Assembly (NCBI GenBank): GCA_023384105.1
Contig: JAHDXR010000001.1
Span: 391,080 to 455,079 of the forward strand
Direction: 5' to 3'
From: Hyphomonadaceae bacterium
GTDB taxonomy: Bacteria; Pseudomonadota; Alphaproteobacteria; Caulobacterales; Aquidulcibacteraceae
Length of the DNA: 64,000 bases
How positions within the stretch are numbered: the first letter of the stretch is position 1; every line of letters starts with the position of its first letter. The notes beneath the pieces are model-generated. The model did no database searches, was not told the DNA's origin, and was given only the letters and a program-made list of their open reading frames with translations. The position numbers and the translations under genes are program-made. Below are positions 1 to 10,991 of the stretch, piece after piece.

Positions 1-1
1 T

Positions 2-1531
<1,530 letters not shown>

Positions 1532-1580
1532 CAAGCGGCCATCGGAACCGCTCGTGCCCCCTCTCAAACGTTTCCACCAA

Positions 1581-1702
1581 CCCCGCTCCCCGGACGCAGC
1601 CCCGGCGAAAGCCGGGGTGCGATCCGGGGCCTAGGGGCTGAAGCGCGCTCGCGTTCGCCTCTGGGTCCCGGCTCTCCGCTTCGCTGCGGCCGGGAAGCGG
1701 GG
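1581..1702. repeat. Dispersed intergenic repeat, family R3, copy 1
   Basis: This fills most of the 306-bp gap after ettA. Outer arms CCCCGCTCCCCGG and CCGGGAAGCGGGG enclose an inner hairpin (CCCCGGCGAAAGCCGGGG). Related elements, partly in the opposite orientation, lie at 16375-16497 and 22232-22340. No gene was seen in the gap. Confidence 0.75.
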
Positions 1703-1837
1703 CTGTGTTAGCGCGCCGCTCCGGCAACGCTCATTCCGTCTCCCCTGTGCATAAGCGGCAAATCAGTCCATGCTGCGCGTCCGTCGGCATCGTTGCGGGT
1801 GCGATCCGCTGCGATGCGAGCGGGAGACGAAAAGGAC

Positions 1838-2086
1838 ATGCGCAAATACGCCGCGCTGCACGCGCATCTCAACCGGCGCAACGGCCGCCCCGAGATGCTC
1901 ACCTTCGAGGACATCGAGCAGATCATCGGCAAGCCGCTGCCGCAGAGCGCGCAGAAGCACCGTTCGTTCTGGGCCAACGACAACCAGGACCATCACACCC
2001 ACGCCCGCGCCTGGATGCGGGCCGGCTACCGGGTGGCCTATGTCGACCGGGACGAGAAAGTGGTCCGGTTCGAGCGCACCCGCTAG
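1838..2086 (+). CDS. Small DUF7662-like protein
   Basis: 82-residue soluble protein. It carries LTFEDIEQIIGKPLP, QKHRSFWAND and ARAWMRAGYRV, the pattern I associate with the DUF7662 family, where a short domain is followed by an Arg-rich end (VRFERTR). Function is unknown. The ATG at 1838 is preceded by a purine-rich stretch (GAGACGAAAAGGA), a better start than the longer frame from 1793. It stands alone between ettA and a small lipoprotein gene. The family name is from memory; the coding call is supported by reading-frame quality and the ribosome-binding site. Confidence 0.7.
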   Translation: MRKYAALHAHLNRRNGRPEMLTFEDIEQIIGKPLPQSAQKHRSFWANDNQDHHTHARAWMRAGYRVAYVDRDEKVVRFERTR

Positions 2087-2191
2087 GCCGCATCCGAACC
2101 CGTTCCTCCCTGCATCTTCGTAATGCGCCCGCCGGCGGCCGGCTTGCGGCCGGAGGCGCGCGCGCCGAGTATGGCGGACGGAGGAAATAGG

Positions 2192-2737
2192 ATGCGCATT
2201 CTGATTGCGGCGCTGGCGCTGGGCGCGCTCGCGGCCTGTGACGGCTCGGTCGAGACGGCGCGCGAGGGCGAAACGGACGCCGCCGCCTTCGGCTACATCA
2301 TGGAGGTCCGCGCCAGCAGCGCCGAGCAGACCTACCTGATCACCACGCCGGACGGTCGCACCGTGGGCGCGCGCGCCGCCGACGGCGCCTCCGCGATGAT
2401 GAACGAGGCGCGCGCGCAGGCGCTTGCGGCCAATCCGCCGCCGGAAGGCGAGGAGCTGCCGGAAGTGATGTCGCTGCGCCTGCCGGGCTTCTCGATGAGC
2501 ATCGCCGGCCACGACAACGACGGCGAGACCGAGAACAGCCGCGTCAACCTGTCGATCGGCGCTGGGCGCGAAACGGTTGTCGTGCGCGCCGACGAGGGCG
2601 GTCCGGGCAACGCCGACGACCGCGCCTATGTCCGCATCTCCGGCGCCGACGAAAACGGCGTGCGCGAGTTCATCGAAGAGCAGGAAGAGCTGTCGCCGGA
2701 GGTGAAGGCGCAATTGCGCGCCGCGCTCGGCATCTGA
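2192..2737 (+). CDS. Putative lipoprotein of unknown function
   Basis: 181 residues starting MRILIAALALGALAACDG, a short signal peptide ending in a lipobox (LAAC), so the mature protein is probably lipid-anchored at Cys15. The rest is acidic and soluble with no recognised domain; it includes TYLITTPDGRTVG and ends in an acidic helix (EEQEELSPEVKAQLRAALGI). GAGGAAATAGG just upstream acts as ribosome-binding site and decides the start at 2192 rather than 2123. It lies 84 bp before an S46 peptidase gene on the same strand, so both may act in the envelope, but no link is shown. Confidence 0.7.
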   Translation: MRILIAALALGALAACDGSVETAREGETDAAAFGYIMEVRASSAEQTYLITTPDGRTVGARAADGASAMMNEARAQALAANPPPEGEELPEVMSLRLPGFSMSIAGHDNDGETENSRVNLSIGAGRETVVVRADEGGPGNADDRAYVRISGADENGVREFIEEQEELSPEVKAQLRAALGI

Positions 2738-2821
2738 GGCGCATGTCATCCGCCGCTCGGCTCTTGCCGAGCGGCGCGCGCCTGGGCAGTACCTGACGCG
2801 GAAAAGTCGTCAGGGGGCATC

Positions 2822-4885
2822 ATGCGCCGGAACTTGCGCGCGGCCGCGGCCGCACTGGGAATCCTTGCGCTCATCGCGACGCCGGCTTCGAGCGAAGAGG
2901 GCATGTGGACGTTCGACAATTTCCCGGTCGAACGCATGCAGCGCGAGATGGGCTGGGCGCCGGATCAGGCGTGGCGCGACCGGGTGATGGCCGGTACGGC
3001 GCGGCTGCCGGGCTGCTCGGCCTCGAACGTCAGCGGCCAGGGGCTGGTGCTCACCAACCACCATTGCGTCATTTCCTGCGTCGTCGCGCTTTCGAGCAGC
3101 GACGCCAACTACATCGAGCAGGGCTTCATGGCCCGCGCGCGCGAGCAGGAGCGCCGCTGCCCGAACATGAATGTCGACGTGCTGACGCAGATCACCGACG
3201 TGACCGCGAACATCGAGGTCGCCACCGCGAACGTCCCGGCCGACCTGTTCGCGCGCACGCGCGACGCCGAGATCGCGCGGCTGGAGCGCGAGTGCTCCGA
3301 AGGGACGATCCGCTGCGAAGTCGTGACCCTCTATCAAGGCGGCCGCTACGCGCTGCATCGCTACAAGCGCTACAACGACGTGCGCCTGGCGTTCGCGCCC
3401 GAGCACGGCATGGCCGCGTTCGGCGGCGATCCCGACAATTTCAATTTCCCGCGCTACGACATCGATTTCTCGTTCCTGCGCCTCTACGAGAACGACGCCC
3501 CGGCCGCGACGCCGAACCATCTTTCGATGCGCTTCACGCCGCTGGAGGAAAACGAGATCGTTCTGATCGCCGGCAATCCCGGCCGCACCTCGCGCCTGCG
3601 CACGACGGCCGAACTCGCGTTCGAGCGCGACCACAATCTGCCTTGGCAGATCGCCTCGCTGTCCGAAATCCGCGGCCGGCTGATCGCCTATTCGCAGCTC
3701 GGCCCGGACCAGGCGCGCATCGCCTCCAGCGCGCTGCAGAGCGTGGAGAATGCGTACAAGGCGCTGAGCGGGCGCCGCCAGGCGCTGGCCGACCCCGCCG
3801 GCTTCGCGCGCGTGGCTGAGCGCCAGGCCGATCTGCAGAACCGCGTGCGCCGCAACCGCGCCGCTCAGCGCGAAGTCGGCGACGCCTGGGGCGAGATCGA
3901 GCGCGCGCAGGCGGCCTATCGCGGCATGTTCTATCCGTACCAGTATCTCGAAGCGCGCGCCGGCGAGCGTTCGCAGCTGTTTTCCTGGGCGCGCGATCTG
4001 GTGCGCGGCGCAGCCGAACGCGAGAAGCCGGACGCCGAGCGCCTGCCGCGCTACACCGGGGCGCGCATCGCCTCGGTCGAAAGCGGCCTGCGCGCCCCGC
4101 GCCCGGTGACGCCGGCGTTCGAGGAAATCCACCTCGCGTTCTGGCTCTCGAAGCTGCGCGAGCACTTGACCGTTGACCATCCGGCGGCGCGCCGCGTGCT
4201 CGGCAATGACAGCCCCCAAGCGCTGGCGGCGCGATTGTCGCGCTCGCGCCTCGCCGATCTCGCTTTCCGCGTGCAGCTGTGGGAAGGCGGCGCGGCGGCG
4301 ATCGAGGCGTCCGACGATCCGATGATCCAGTTCGTCCGCGCCTGGGACGCCGACGCCCGCGCCGTGCGCGCCCGCTTCGTCGCCGAAGTCGAAGGCCCGG
4401 CGGCGCGCGCGCATGAGCGCATCGCCCGCGCCCGGTTCCGCGCCTTCGGCGAGTCGCAGTATCCCGACGCCACGTTCAGTCCGCGCATCTCCTACGGCCG
4501 CGTGATCGGCTGGACCGAGCCCGGCGTGGGCGCGGTTGCGCCCTTCACCTACACGGCCGGGCTCTATGAACGCGCCACCGGCCAGCCGCCGTTCGTGCTC
4601 AGCCAGCCCTGGATCGATGCGCGCCCGCGGCTCGATCCGAACGGCGTATTCAACGTCTCGTCCAGCAACGACGTGATCGGCGGCAATTCGGGCAGTCCGC
4701 TGCTCGACCGCGAAGGCCGCGTCGTCGGCGTCGTGTTCGACGGCAACATCCACTCGCTCGGCGGCGAGTATTTCTACGACGGCGCGCTCAACCGCTCCGT
4801 CAGCGTCGCCGCGACCGCGATCCGCACGTCGCTGGCGGACGTTTACGGCATGGATGCGCTGCTGGCTGAGCTGGAAGGCCGCTGA
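2822..4885 (+). CDS. S46 family serine peptidase (dipeptidyl-peptidase 7/11 type)
   Basis: 687-residue exopeptidase expected to release dipeptides in the periplasm. A signal peptide (residues about 1-24, ending TPASSEE) precedes the mature protein. The chymotrypsin-like triad is recognisable: His in LVLTNHHC (about residue 80), Asp in the GGDPDNFNFPRYDIDFSF segment, and Ser623 in GGNSGSPLLD. Length fits the S46 family (about 680-720). The residue that sets DPP7 versus DPP11 specificity cannot be assigned by eye. The gene starts after GTCAGGGGGCATC and is followed by a 538-bp gene-free, repeat-rich stretch. Confidence 0.9.
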   Translation: MRRNLRAAAAALGILALIATPASSEEGMWTFDNFPVERMQREMGWAPDQAWRDRVMAGTARLPGCSASNVSGQGLVLTNHHCVISCVVALSSSDANYIEQGFMARAREQERRCPNMNVDVLTQITDVTANIEVATANVPADLFARTRDAEIARLERECSEGTIRCEVVTLYQGGRYALHRYKRYNDVRLAFAPEHGMAAFGGDPDNFNFPRYDIDFSFLRLYENDAPAATPNHLSMRFTPLEENEIVLIAGNPGRTSRLRTTAELAFERDHNLPWQIASLSEIRGRLIAYSQLGPDQARIASSALQSVENAYKALSGRRQALADPAGFARVAERQADLQNRVRRNRAAQREVGDAWGEIERAQAAYRGMFYPYQYLEARAGERSQLFSWARDLVRGAAEREKPDAERLPRYTGARIASVESGLRAPRPVTPAFEEIHLAFWLSKLREHLTVDHPAARRVLGNDSPQALAARLSRSRLADLAFRVQLWEGGAAAIEASDDPMIQFVRAWDADARAVRARFVAEVEGPAARAHERIARARFRAFGESQYPDATFSPRISYGRVIGWTEPGVGAVAPFTYTAGLYERATGQPPFVLSQPWIDARPRLDPNGVFNVSSSNDVIGGNSGSPLLDREGRVVGVVFDGNIHSLGGEYFYDGALNRSVSVAATAIRTSLADVYGMDALLAELEGR

Positions 4886-5104
4886 GCGGAGAAGTGGGGC
4901 GCCGGAGGCGGGTTGGGGGTTATGCCGGCGCCCCGTCCTCTCGAGCGCTTTGAGGGGCGAGCGGAGAGGGCATTCCACCGCGTGAGCGGTAGGGCCAGTG
5001 AGCGCCGCTTTTCGCGCGTGCACAACATACGAGAGACGAAGCGCGGATTTGCAGCGGCGCCTGCCGTTCGTCTGCGACGAACGGCGCTGCCCAAGCGCGC
5101 CGCC

Positions 5105-5395
5105 GCTTATGGACCGCCTGCGTCCCGCCGGCCTGCGCCGCGCGTGCGCGGCGTCGTGCTTCGACAAGCTCGGCTGCTGCCAACTCAAAACGCCGGAGCC
5201 CCGCGCCGCGGCAGCGTCGGCCTGAGCTTGTCGAAGGCGATGCGCGCCGCCGCGCGCGTAGCGCCAGCGTGCGGTTTCGCTTGCAAGCTCGCGGGCGAAG
5301 GCGCGGTACGCGCCGCAGACCCGGAACCCAGGGCGAGCGGCGCGTCGACCGTGGGTTCCCGAATCGCGCTTCGCGCGTCCGGAATGACGCCGGTT
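5105..5395. repeat. Composite repeat region in a 538-bp gene-free stretch
   Basis: The gap 4886-5423 holds no convincing gene. Within it are a degenerate R1 half (5109-5140, TATGGACCGCC...), an inverted pair built on CTTCGACAAGCTCGG (5159-5178) and CCTGAGCTTGTCGAAGG (ending near 5239), and an R2-type repeat (about 5317-5395, ACCCGGAACCCAGGG ... GCGTCCGGAATGAC). R2 recurs at 12203-12305 and 63871-63977. The stretch looks like a landing zone for several palindromic families. Confidence 0.6.
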
Positions 5396-5423
5396 GAAAC
5401 ATCGCGCCGCTAAATTCGCCGCC

Positions 5424-6380
5424 TTAACCCAAGGCGGCGTTCAGGAACTCGGCCTGCCGCTTGAGCGAGGCCAGCGTCTGCGCGCAGGGGAAGGCGATGA
5501 AGCCGTGACAGGCGCCGGGATAGATGTCGAGTTCGCCGCGATTGCCGGCGGCGACCCAGCGCGCGTGCATGAACAGGCTGTCGTCCAGCAGCGCATCGCG
5601 CGTGCCGACCGTGAACAGCGCCGGGCACAGCCCGCGCAGATCGGCGTAGAGCGGCGACAGATGCGGCGCGCGCTTCTCTTCCGATCCCATGCCCGGCAGG
5701 AACGCTTCGCTGAATTTCTCGATGTCGAGCGTGCGCAGCACCAGCCGCTCGGCGCCGAAGGCGCGCGCGCTCGGCGTCAACCCGAGATCGAACGCGCCGA
5801 ACACGAGATTCGCCGCCTTGAACGGCGTGCGGCCGTGCTTGTCGCGCAGCCGCAGGATGGTCAGCGCCGAAAGATGCGCGCCGGCGCTCTCGCCGCCGAT
5901 CGCCAGCGCCTCGCCGCCGAAGTCGCGCAGGTTGTCGCTCACCCAGAGCGCCGCCGCCTCGCAATCGTCCGGGCCGGCGGGATACGGATTTTCCGGCGCC
6001 AGCCGGTACTCGACGCTGAGCGCGGTGAGGCTGGCGGCGTCGGCGATGAATTCGAGCAGCTTGTCCTGCTGATCGGCCGCGCCGAGCACGTGGCCGCCGC
6101 CATGGATATGCAGATAGACGCCGCGCGAGTTCGCCGGCGCCACCGCGCGCAGCTTGATCCTGCCGGCGGGGCCGTCGATCTCGATCCAGCTCGCCCGGTC
6201 GGACTTCACCGGCGCGGGGAACACGCCTTCGCCGCGCGCCCGCGCGTCGCGCACGGTCTGTGCGCCGACCTCCCACCAGTTCGCCATGTTGGCGGTGGCG
6301 GCGACGATGCTCTCGTTGAGCGTGCGCGTGTCGGGGGGAATGGCGTCGTCGCTGAACAGCGCGGGATCGAGAGTGCTCAT
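5424..6380 (-). CDS. Alpha/beta hydrolase, hormone-sensitive-lipase family
   Basis: 318-residue soluble esterase or lipase. The HSL-family oxyanion motif [10 protein letters not shown] is followed by the nucleophile elbow [10 protein letters not shown]; the acid and base are likely in [12 protein letters not shown] and [10 protein letters not shown]. Substrate is unknown, with short-chain esters typical for the family. The start at 6380 overlaps the stop of the upstream EVE-protein gene by 4 bp (ATGA), so the two are probably translated together. No signal peptide is seen, so it is likely cytosolic. Confidence 0.9.
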   Translation of the reverse strand: MSTLDPALFSDDAIPPDTRTLNESIVAATANMANWWEVGAQTVRDARARGEGVFPAPVKSDRASWIEIDGPAGRIKLRAVAPANSRGVYLHIHGGGHVLGAADQQDKLLEFIADAASLTALSVEYRLAPENPYPAGPDDCEAAALWVSDNLRDFGGEALAIGGESAGAHLSALTILRLRDKHGRTPFKAANLVFGAFDLGLTPSARAFGAERLVLRTLDIEKFSEAFLPGMGSEEKRAPHLSPLYADLRGLCPALFTVGTRDALLDDSLFMHARWVAAGNRGELDIYPGACHGFIAFPCAQTLASLKRQAEFLNAALG

Positions 6381-6787
6381 TTCAAACCGCCCATCTTCCG
6401 GATCGCCTTCCATTCCTCCGCCGTCACCGGCTGCACCGAGAGGCGCGAGTTCTTCACCAGCACCATGTCGGCGAGTTTCTTGTCGGCCTTGATCGCCGCC
6501 AGCGTCACCGGCTGTTTCAGCGGCTCGACCGCCTTGAGGTCGACGCACACGAACGCGCCGGTCTTGTCGGTGGGATCGGGATAGGCCTCCTTCACCACCT
6601 CGCTCACGCCGACAACCGCCTTGCCTTCGTTCGAGTGATAGAAGAACGCCTTGTCGCCCTTCTTCATCGCGACGAGGTGCGCCTTGGCCTGATGGTTGCG
6701 CACGCCGGTCCAGGCGTCCGCGCCCTTCTTCACGTGCTGTTCCCAGGACCACGCGCCCGGTTCGCTCTTTACCAGCCAGTACGCCAT
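6377..6787 (-). CDS. EVE domain-containing protein
   Basis: 136-residue protein consisting of one EVE (PUA-like) domain. It begins [16 protein letters not shown], with [19 protein letters not shown] and [14 protein letters not shown], close to the thymocyte nuclear protein 1 type. EVE domains bind modified bases in nucleic acids, and the stand-alone bacterial form has no settled function. MAYWLV at 6787 is chosen because it matches the usual family N-terminus; an ATG at 6838 would add 17 unlikely residues. Its stop overlaps the next hydrolase gene by 4 bp. Confidence 0.9.
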   Translation of the reverse strand: MAYWLVKSEPGAWSWEQHVKKGADAWTGVRNHQAKAHLVAMKKGDKAFFYHSNEGKAVVGVSEVVKEAYPDPTDKTGAFVCVDLKAVEPLKQPVTLAAIKADKKLADMVLVKNSRLSVQPVTAEEWKAIRKMGGLK

Positions 6788-6857
6788 CAGTTCGCCGCCG
6801 CCAATGCTGCGGCCGCGCTCAGCCACGATTGCATTCACGCGTCCCCTTGAGCCGCTT

Positions 6858-7919
6858 CTACACGCGCGCTTCGAACACCAGGTTGAACGGCGTCTCGGCG
6901 GCGCGTCTGAATTTACTGAAGCCGGCTTCCTTGGCTACCTTTTTCAGCCGCGCTTCCCCGGCCTGAGCGCCAAGCCCCAACCCGACCTCCTGGCTGAGCG
7001 AGGCCGGCGTGCAGATCATGGTCGACGCGGCGTAATAGACGCGGCCGACCGGGTTCAGGTTGTCCTTCAGATCGTCGTGCGCGAACGGCTCGACGATCAT
7101 CCAGGCGCCGTCCCCCGCCAGCGACTCGCGCACGTGCGCGCCGGCGCCGACCGGGTCGCCCATGTCGTGCAGGCAGTCGAAGAAGGCGACGAGATCGTAG
7201 CCGAGCGCGGGATATTCCTTGGCGCTCGCCTTTTCGAAGGTGATGCGCCTGGCGACGCCCGCTTCCTTCGCCAGCTGCCTGGCGCGCTCGATCGACGCCT
7301 CGTGATAGTCGTAGCCGTAGAATTTCGACTTGGGGTAGGCGAGCGCCATCAGGATGGTCGACGCGCCGTGCCCGCAGCCGACATCGGCGACCTTGGCACC
7401 TTGTTCGAGCTTCTCCTTCACGCCGCGCAGCGCGGGAATCCATTCTGAAACCAGATGCGCGTTGTAGCCGGGGCGGAAGAAGCGTTCGGTGCCGCGGAAC
7501 AGGCACTTCGAGTGCTCGTGCCAGCCCACGCCTTTGCCGGTCTTGAACGCTTGCGCGATCTTGGGTTCGTCCAGCCACATCGCCTGCGCCACTTCAAACG
7601 CGCCGGCGAAGAACGCCGGCCCGCCTTCGTCGGCGAACGCCGCGCACTGTTCGGGATTGAGCTTGAACTTCTTGCTTTTCGGATTGTAGTCGACATAGCC
7701 GGCCGCCGCCTGCGCGGACAGCCACTCGCGCAGATAGCGCGGATTGAGGCGTGTCTTGTCGGCGAGGTCCTCCGGCGTCACCGCGCCGCCGTGCGCCATC
7801 GCCTTGTAGATGCCGAGCCTGTCGCCGAGCAGCACCAGCGCCGCGCTCGTGGAAGCGCCGAGATCGTTCACCAGTTTGCCGAGAAACGCGTCGAGTTTTT
7901 CTGGATCGGGCGCAGCCAT
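6858..7919 (-). CDS. SAM-dependent methyltransferase with N-terminal winged helix
   Basis: 353 residues. The N-terminal part (about 10-90) looks like the winged-helix dimerisation module of small-molecule methyltransferases (LGIYKAMAHGGAVTPEDLA, LNPRYLREWL). The Rossmann domain follows with motif I VADVGCGHGASTILMA (about residues 170-185) and FDCLHDMGDP. The substrate is unknown; known members act on diverse metabolites. It is transcribed in the same direction as the EVE-hydrolase pair, with a 70-bp gap. The 220 bp upstream (7920-8139) hold no recognisable gene. Confidence 0.85.
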   Translation of the reverse strand: MAAPDPEKLDAFLGKLVNDLGASTSAALVLLGDRLGIYKAMAHGGAVTPEDLADKTRLNPRYLREWLSAQAAAGYVDYNPKSKKFKLNPEQCAAFADEGGPAFFAGAFEVAQAMWLDEPKIAQAFKTGKGVGWHEHSKCLFRGTERFFRPGYNAHLVSEWIPALRGVKEKLEQGAKVADVGCGHGASTILMALAYPKSKFYGYDYHEASIERARQLAKEAGVARRITFEKASAKEYPALGYDLVAFFDCLHDMGDPVGAGAHVRESLAGDGAWMIVEPFAHDDLKDNLNPVGRVYYAASTMICTPASLSQEVGLGLGAQAGEARLKKVAKEAGFSKFRRAAETPFNLVFEARV

Positions 7920-8139
7920 TCGCAGCTCTCCCTCGTTGCCTGCCGGAGCTAACTGCCGGGCGCCGCCAAGCGCAATCGCCCGGCCCGCGATTTTACCTAT
8001 GTTTCATCCCGCCGCGGACCAGGGCCAGCCGCCACGCACGCAACCGGATTCGCGCGTCAGGTTCGCTGCTGCGTTCATCGGCGATGCTTCGATGAGACGC
8101 GCTTGATCTCGCGGCGAAGGCCCGTAAACGTGGCTACGC

Positions 8140-9078
8140 ATGAACGCAGCGCTGGAAGCGGAAGGGCTGGTTAAGCGCTACGGCGCGCGTACCGCGGTCC
8201 GCGATTTGAGTTTTTCGGTCCCGCGGGGGTCGATCTACGGCGTGCTGGGCCCCAACGGCGCCGGCAAGTCGACGACGCTGCGCATGCTCGTGGGCGTGCT
8301 GCGCCCGACCGAGGGGCGCATTTCGCTGCTGGGCGGGCCGGTGACGCGCGAGGCGCTGAAGCGGTTCGGCTATCTGCCGGAAGAGCGCGGGCTCTACCGC
8401 TCGATGAGCGCGCGTGGCGCCATCGCCTATCTCGCCCGCCTCAAGGGCGCGCCGTCTGGCAAGGCGTTCAAGCGCGCGGACCAGCTGCTGAACGATCACG
8501 GTCTCGGCAAGGTCAAGCGCAAGAAGATCAAGACGCTCTCCAAGGGCATGGCGCAGAAGGTGCAGGTGCTCGGCGCGATCGCGCACGAGCCCGACGTCAT
8601 CATCTTCGACGAGCCGTTCTCGGGCCTCGATCCGGTGAACCAGCGCGTGCTCGAAGACACCATCCGCGCCCAGGCCGCGGCCGGGCGCACCGTCCTGTTC
8701 TCCACCCACGTGATGGAGCACGCTGAACGGCTGTGCGACCGCATCCTGCTGATCGCCCACGGCGGCAAGGCGTTCGAAGGCACGGTGCAGCAAGCGCTCG
8801 CGCTCGCGCCCAGCGTCGCCGTGCTGGAGACGGAGGGCGATTACGATCTCGCCGCCACGCTCGCGCCCAAGGGGTTCCGCATCGTTCAGGAGGGCGAGGA
8901 GCACGGCAACAGGCGCTGGCGCGCCAAGCTGGAGAACGGCCACGGTTCGCGCCAGCTGCTGCAGGCGTGCGTCGAGGTCGGCGCGCCGCTTTCGCTGTTC
9001 GAGCCCGCGCGGGCGAGCCTGCACGAAGCCTTCGTGTCGCTGGTGGGCGACAAAGCCATGCCGGACGCGGCGGAGTAG
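8140..9078 (+). CDS. ABC transporter ATP-binding protein (NatA/ABC-2 exporter type)
   Basis: 312-residue nucleotide-binding subunit. Walker A is GPNGAGKST (about residues 39-47), the ABC signature region reads TLSKGMAQKVQVL, Walker B is VIIFDEPFSGLDP, and the H-loop is STHVMEHAE. The C-terminal extension after about residue 215 is typical of NatA-like subunits with DUF4162. It probably energises the membrane protein encoded 6 bp downstream. The exported substrate cannot be inferred; the family includes sodium, drug and lipid exporters. Confidence 0.92.
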   Translation: MNAALEAEGLVKRYGARTAVRDLSFSVPRGSIYGVLGPNGAGKSTTLRMLVGVLRPTEGRISLLGGPVTREALKRFGYLPEERGLYRSMSARGAIAYLARLKGAPSGKAFKRADQLLNDHGLGKVKRKKIKTLSKGMAQKVQVLGAIAHEPDVIIFDEPFSGLDPVNQRVLEDTIRAQAAAGRTVLFSTHVMEHAERLCDRILLIAHGGKAFEGTVQQALALAPSVAVLETEGDYDLAATLAPKGFRIVQEGEEHGNRRWRAKLENGHGSRQLLQACVEVGAPLSLFEPARASLHEAFVSLVGDKAMPDAAE

Positions 9079-9084
9079 GGCGCG

Positions 9085-10521
9085 ATGTCACCGATCTTCC
9101 TCGTCGCCCGGCGCGACTATTTCGCTTACATCGGCGCCTGGGGCTTCTGGCTCTCGCTGATCACCGCGCCGCTGATCATCGCCGTTCTGGTGTTCGCGCC
9201 GGTGCTGCTGGCGCGCGCCGAGCCGCCGCGCACGCTCGCCATCCTTTCCGAGCGCGTCGAGGACGGCGCGCACATCGCCGCCGCGTTCGAGGCCGAGGCG
9301 CGCCGCAGCGCCCGCGGCGAGATCCGCGCCTATCTCGACACGACCGCGCCCGCAATCGTCGCCGACGCGCTGGCCGCTTTCGACGCCGCACCCGAGCGCC
9401 GCGCCGCCATCGCCGCCGCGCGCGAGGTGGTGAGCCGGCGCGCGCCCGGCGCGCTGCGCGCGTTTCCCGCGCCGTCGCCGCGCTACATCATCGTCGAGCC
9501 GCCGGCCCGGACCATCGAGGCGATGCGGCCCTATCTCTCCGGCGGGCGGCTCTTGCCGAACGGCGAGGCGCTTTACGGCGCGCTCAATCTGCGCCGCGAC
9601 GCCGCCGGCCGGCCGGTGATCGAGTACTGGGGCGTCAATCTGAGCCACGAAGAGCCGTCCGCCATCGCGCGCCGGGCGATGCGTCTCATGATGCAGCGCG
9701 AGGCTCTGGCGGCGCACGGGCTCGCGCCCGCCGAGGCCGACCGGCTCGAAACGCTCGAACCGCAGATCGTCCAGTTCGATCCGCGCTCGCGCGCCGAGGA
9801 AGCGCAGGTGACGCTGCGCCAGCGCGCGCCGTTCTACGCGGCGCTGCTGCTCTCGTTCGTGCTGTGGAGCGTGGTGTTCTCGGTCGCCAACATGCTGCTC
9901 ACCGGCGTGATCGAGGAGAAATCGAACAAGATCCTCGATACGCTGCTGACCAGCGTGACCCCGCTGGAGATGCTGATCGGCAAGCTCCTGGGCGTCGCCG
10001 CCGTCAGCGCCACCTTGTTCCTGTTCTGGGGCGCGCTCGGCGGCACGCTGCTCAGCCTCGCCGCCAGTTCGCTCAGCACCTCGATGCTCGGCCAGATCGC
10101 CGCCGCGTTCCTGGAGCCGCGCCTGCTGGCCGCTTTCGGCGTCGGCTTCGTCGCCGGCTATCTGATGTACGGGGCCATCTTCCTCGCGCTCGGGTCGCTG
10201 TGTGAATCGATCCAGGAGGCGCAGACGCTGCTCGGCCCGGTCGCGCTGGTGCTGGCCATGCCGATGATGCTGATCGCGCCCGCGCTCGACAATCCCAACG
10301 CGCCGATCATCGAAGCGGCGAGCTGGGTGCCGCTGTTCACGCCGTTCCTGCTGCTGATCCGCGCCCCCGCCGGCCTCGACTGGATCGAGATCGCCGGCCA
10401 GGGCGCGCTGATGCTGCTTGCCGTGACCGTCGTGCTCATGCTCGCCGCGCGCGTGTTCAAGGCCGGCGTGGTCGACCAGGTCAGCCTCGCCAACTGGCGC
10501 GGCCGCAAGGCCAAGGGCTGA
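9085..10521 (+). CDS. ABC-2 type transporter permease (NatB-like)
   Basis: 478-residue membrane partner of the preceding ATPase. One membrane segment near the N-terminus (SLITAPLIIAVLVFAPVLL) is followed by a large extracytoplasmic domain (residues about 45-245). A cluster of about five membrane segments follows (FYAALLLSFVLWSVVFS, then three to four more to the end) with the family motif VIEEKSNKILDTLLTSV. This layout is the ABC2_membrane_3 or NatB architecture. Spacing of 6 bp from the ATPase gene shows one operon. Confidence 0.9.
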   Translation: MSPIFLVARRDYFAYIGAWGFWLSLITAPLIIAVLVFAPVLLARAEPPRTLAILSERVEDGAHIAAAFEAEARRSARGEIRAYLDTTAPAIVADALAAFDAAPERRAAIAAAREVVSRRAPGALRAFPAPSPRYIIVEPPARTIEAMRPYLSGGRLLPNGEALYGALNLRRDAAGRPVIEYWGVNLSHEEPSAIARRAMRLMMQREALAAHGLAPAEADRLETLEPQIVQFDPRSRAEEAQVTLRQRAPFYAALLLSFVLWSVVFSVANMLLTGVIEEKSNKILDTLLTSVTPLEMLIGKLLGVAAVSATLFLFWGALGGTLLSLAASSLSTSMLGQIAAAFLEPRLLAAFGVGFVAGYLMYGAIFLALGSLCESIQEAQTLLGPVALVLAMPMMLIAPALDNPNAPIIEAASWVPLFTPFLLLIRAPAGLDWIEIAGQGALMLLAVTVVLMLAARVFKAGVVDQVSLANWRGRKAKG

Positions 10522-10524
10522 GCG

Positions 10525-10560
10525 AGCCGCCGGCTTCCAGCCGGCATACAGCGTTTCAGC
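10525..10560. repeat. Single-arm R1 variant (TTCCAGCCGGC type)
   Basis: GCCGCCGGCTTCCAGCCGGC sits just after the permease stop and before the convergent gene ending at 10576. It is a short copy of the dispersed GGACCGCCGGC palindrome family and could form a small hairpin between convergent genes. Confidence 0.6.
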
Positions 10561-10575
10561 TTCTCGTCCGCGTCC

Positions 10576-10812
10576 TCAGCCTTCCGCGCGTTTGGCGCTT
10601 TTCTTGGCCGCCGGCTTCGGCGCAGGCGGCATTGCGGAGAGGGCGCTTTTCTGCCTGGCGATATGCTTCAATTCGCTTGCGCACGCCGCCAGGGCGACGC
10701 TCGACGCCTCGAGATCGGCGGCCGAATAGAGCTTGCCGCGTTCCGCGCGGAGCGCTTTCACCTGCGTCCACACCGCCTGCGCCGCGCGTTTCAGGTCCTT
10801 CTTCTCAGACAT
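10576..10812 (-). CDS. Small lysine/alanine-rich hypothetical protein
   Basis: 78 residues, MSEKKDLKRAAQAVWTQVK... ending in a Lys/Ala/Pro-rich tail (PKPAAKKSAKRAEG). It is predicted mostly helical and strongly basic at the C-terminus, like small nucleic-acid-associated proteins, but no family is recognised. The ATG at 10812 is preferred to 10854 because the extra 14 residues look non-native. It converges with the ABC permease gene; the gap holds a small palindrome. Confidence 0.55.
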   Translation of the reverse strand: MSEKKDLKRAAQAVWTQVKALRAERGKLYSAADLEASSVALAACASELKHIARQKSALSAMPPAPKPAAKKSAKRAEG

Positions 10813-10991
10813 CACATCCTCGCCGCCTAATCTGCCGACCTCTATAGCCCGCAATTACGGCCGCGTATGCCCGCGACTCCCCGCACGCGAGAGCGGCTGT
10901 CACATATCTGATATAAAACCGTCGCAAATGCTCCAGCCCGGCATGGCTGTATGGTCTTAGAACTGTCGTCGACTCCGCGCATCGTCTGCGC

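Noticed and set aside
2810..5188. Open frame of about 790 codons on the minus strand across the S46 peptidase gene
   Set aside because: It is antisense to a full-length S46 peptidase with signal peptide and triad; its Arg/Ala-rich low-complexity translation is the usual GC-rich shadow.
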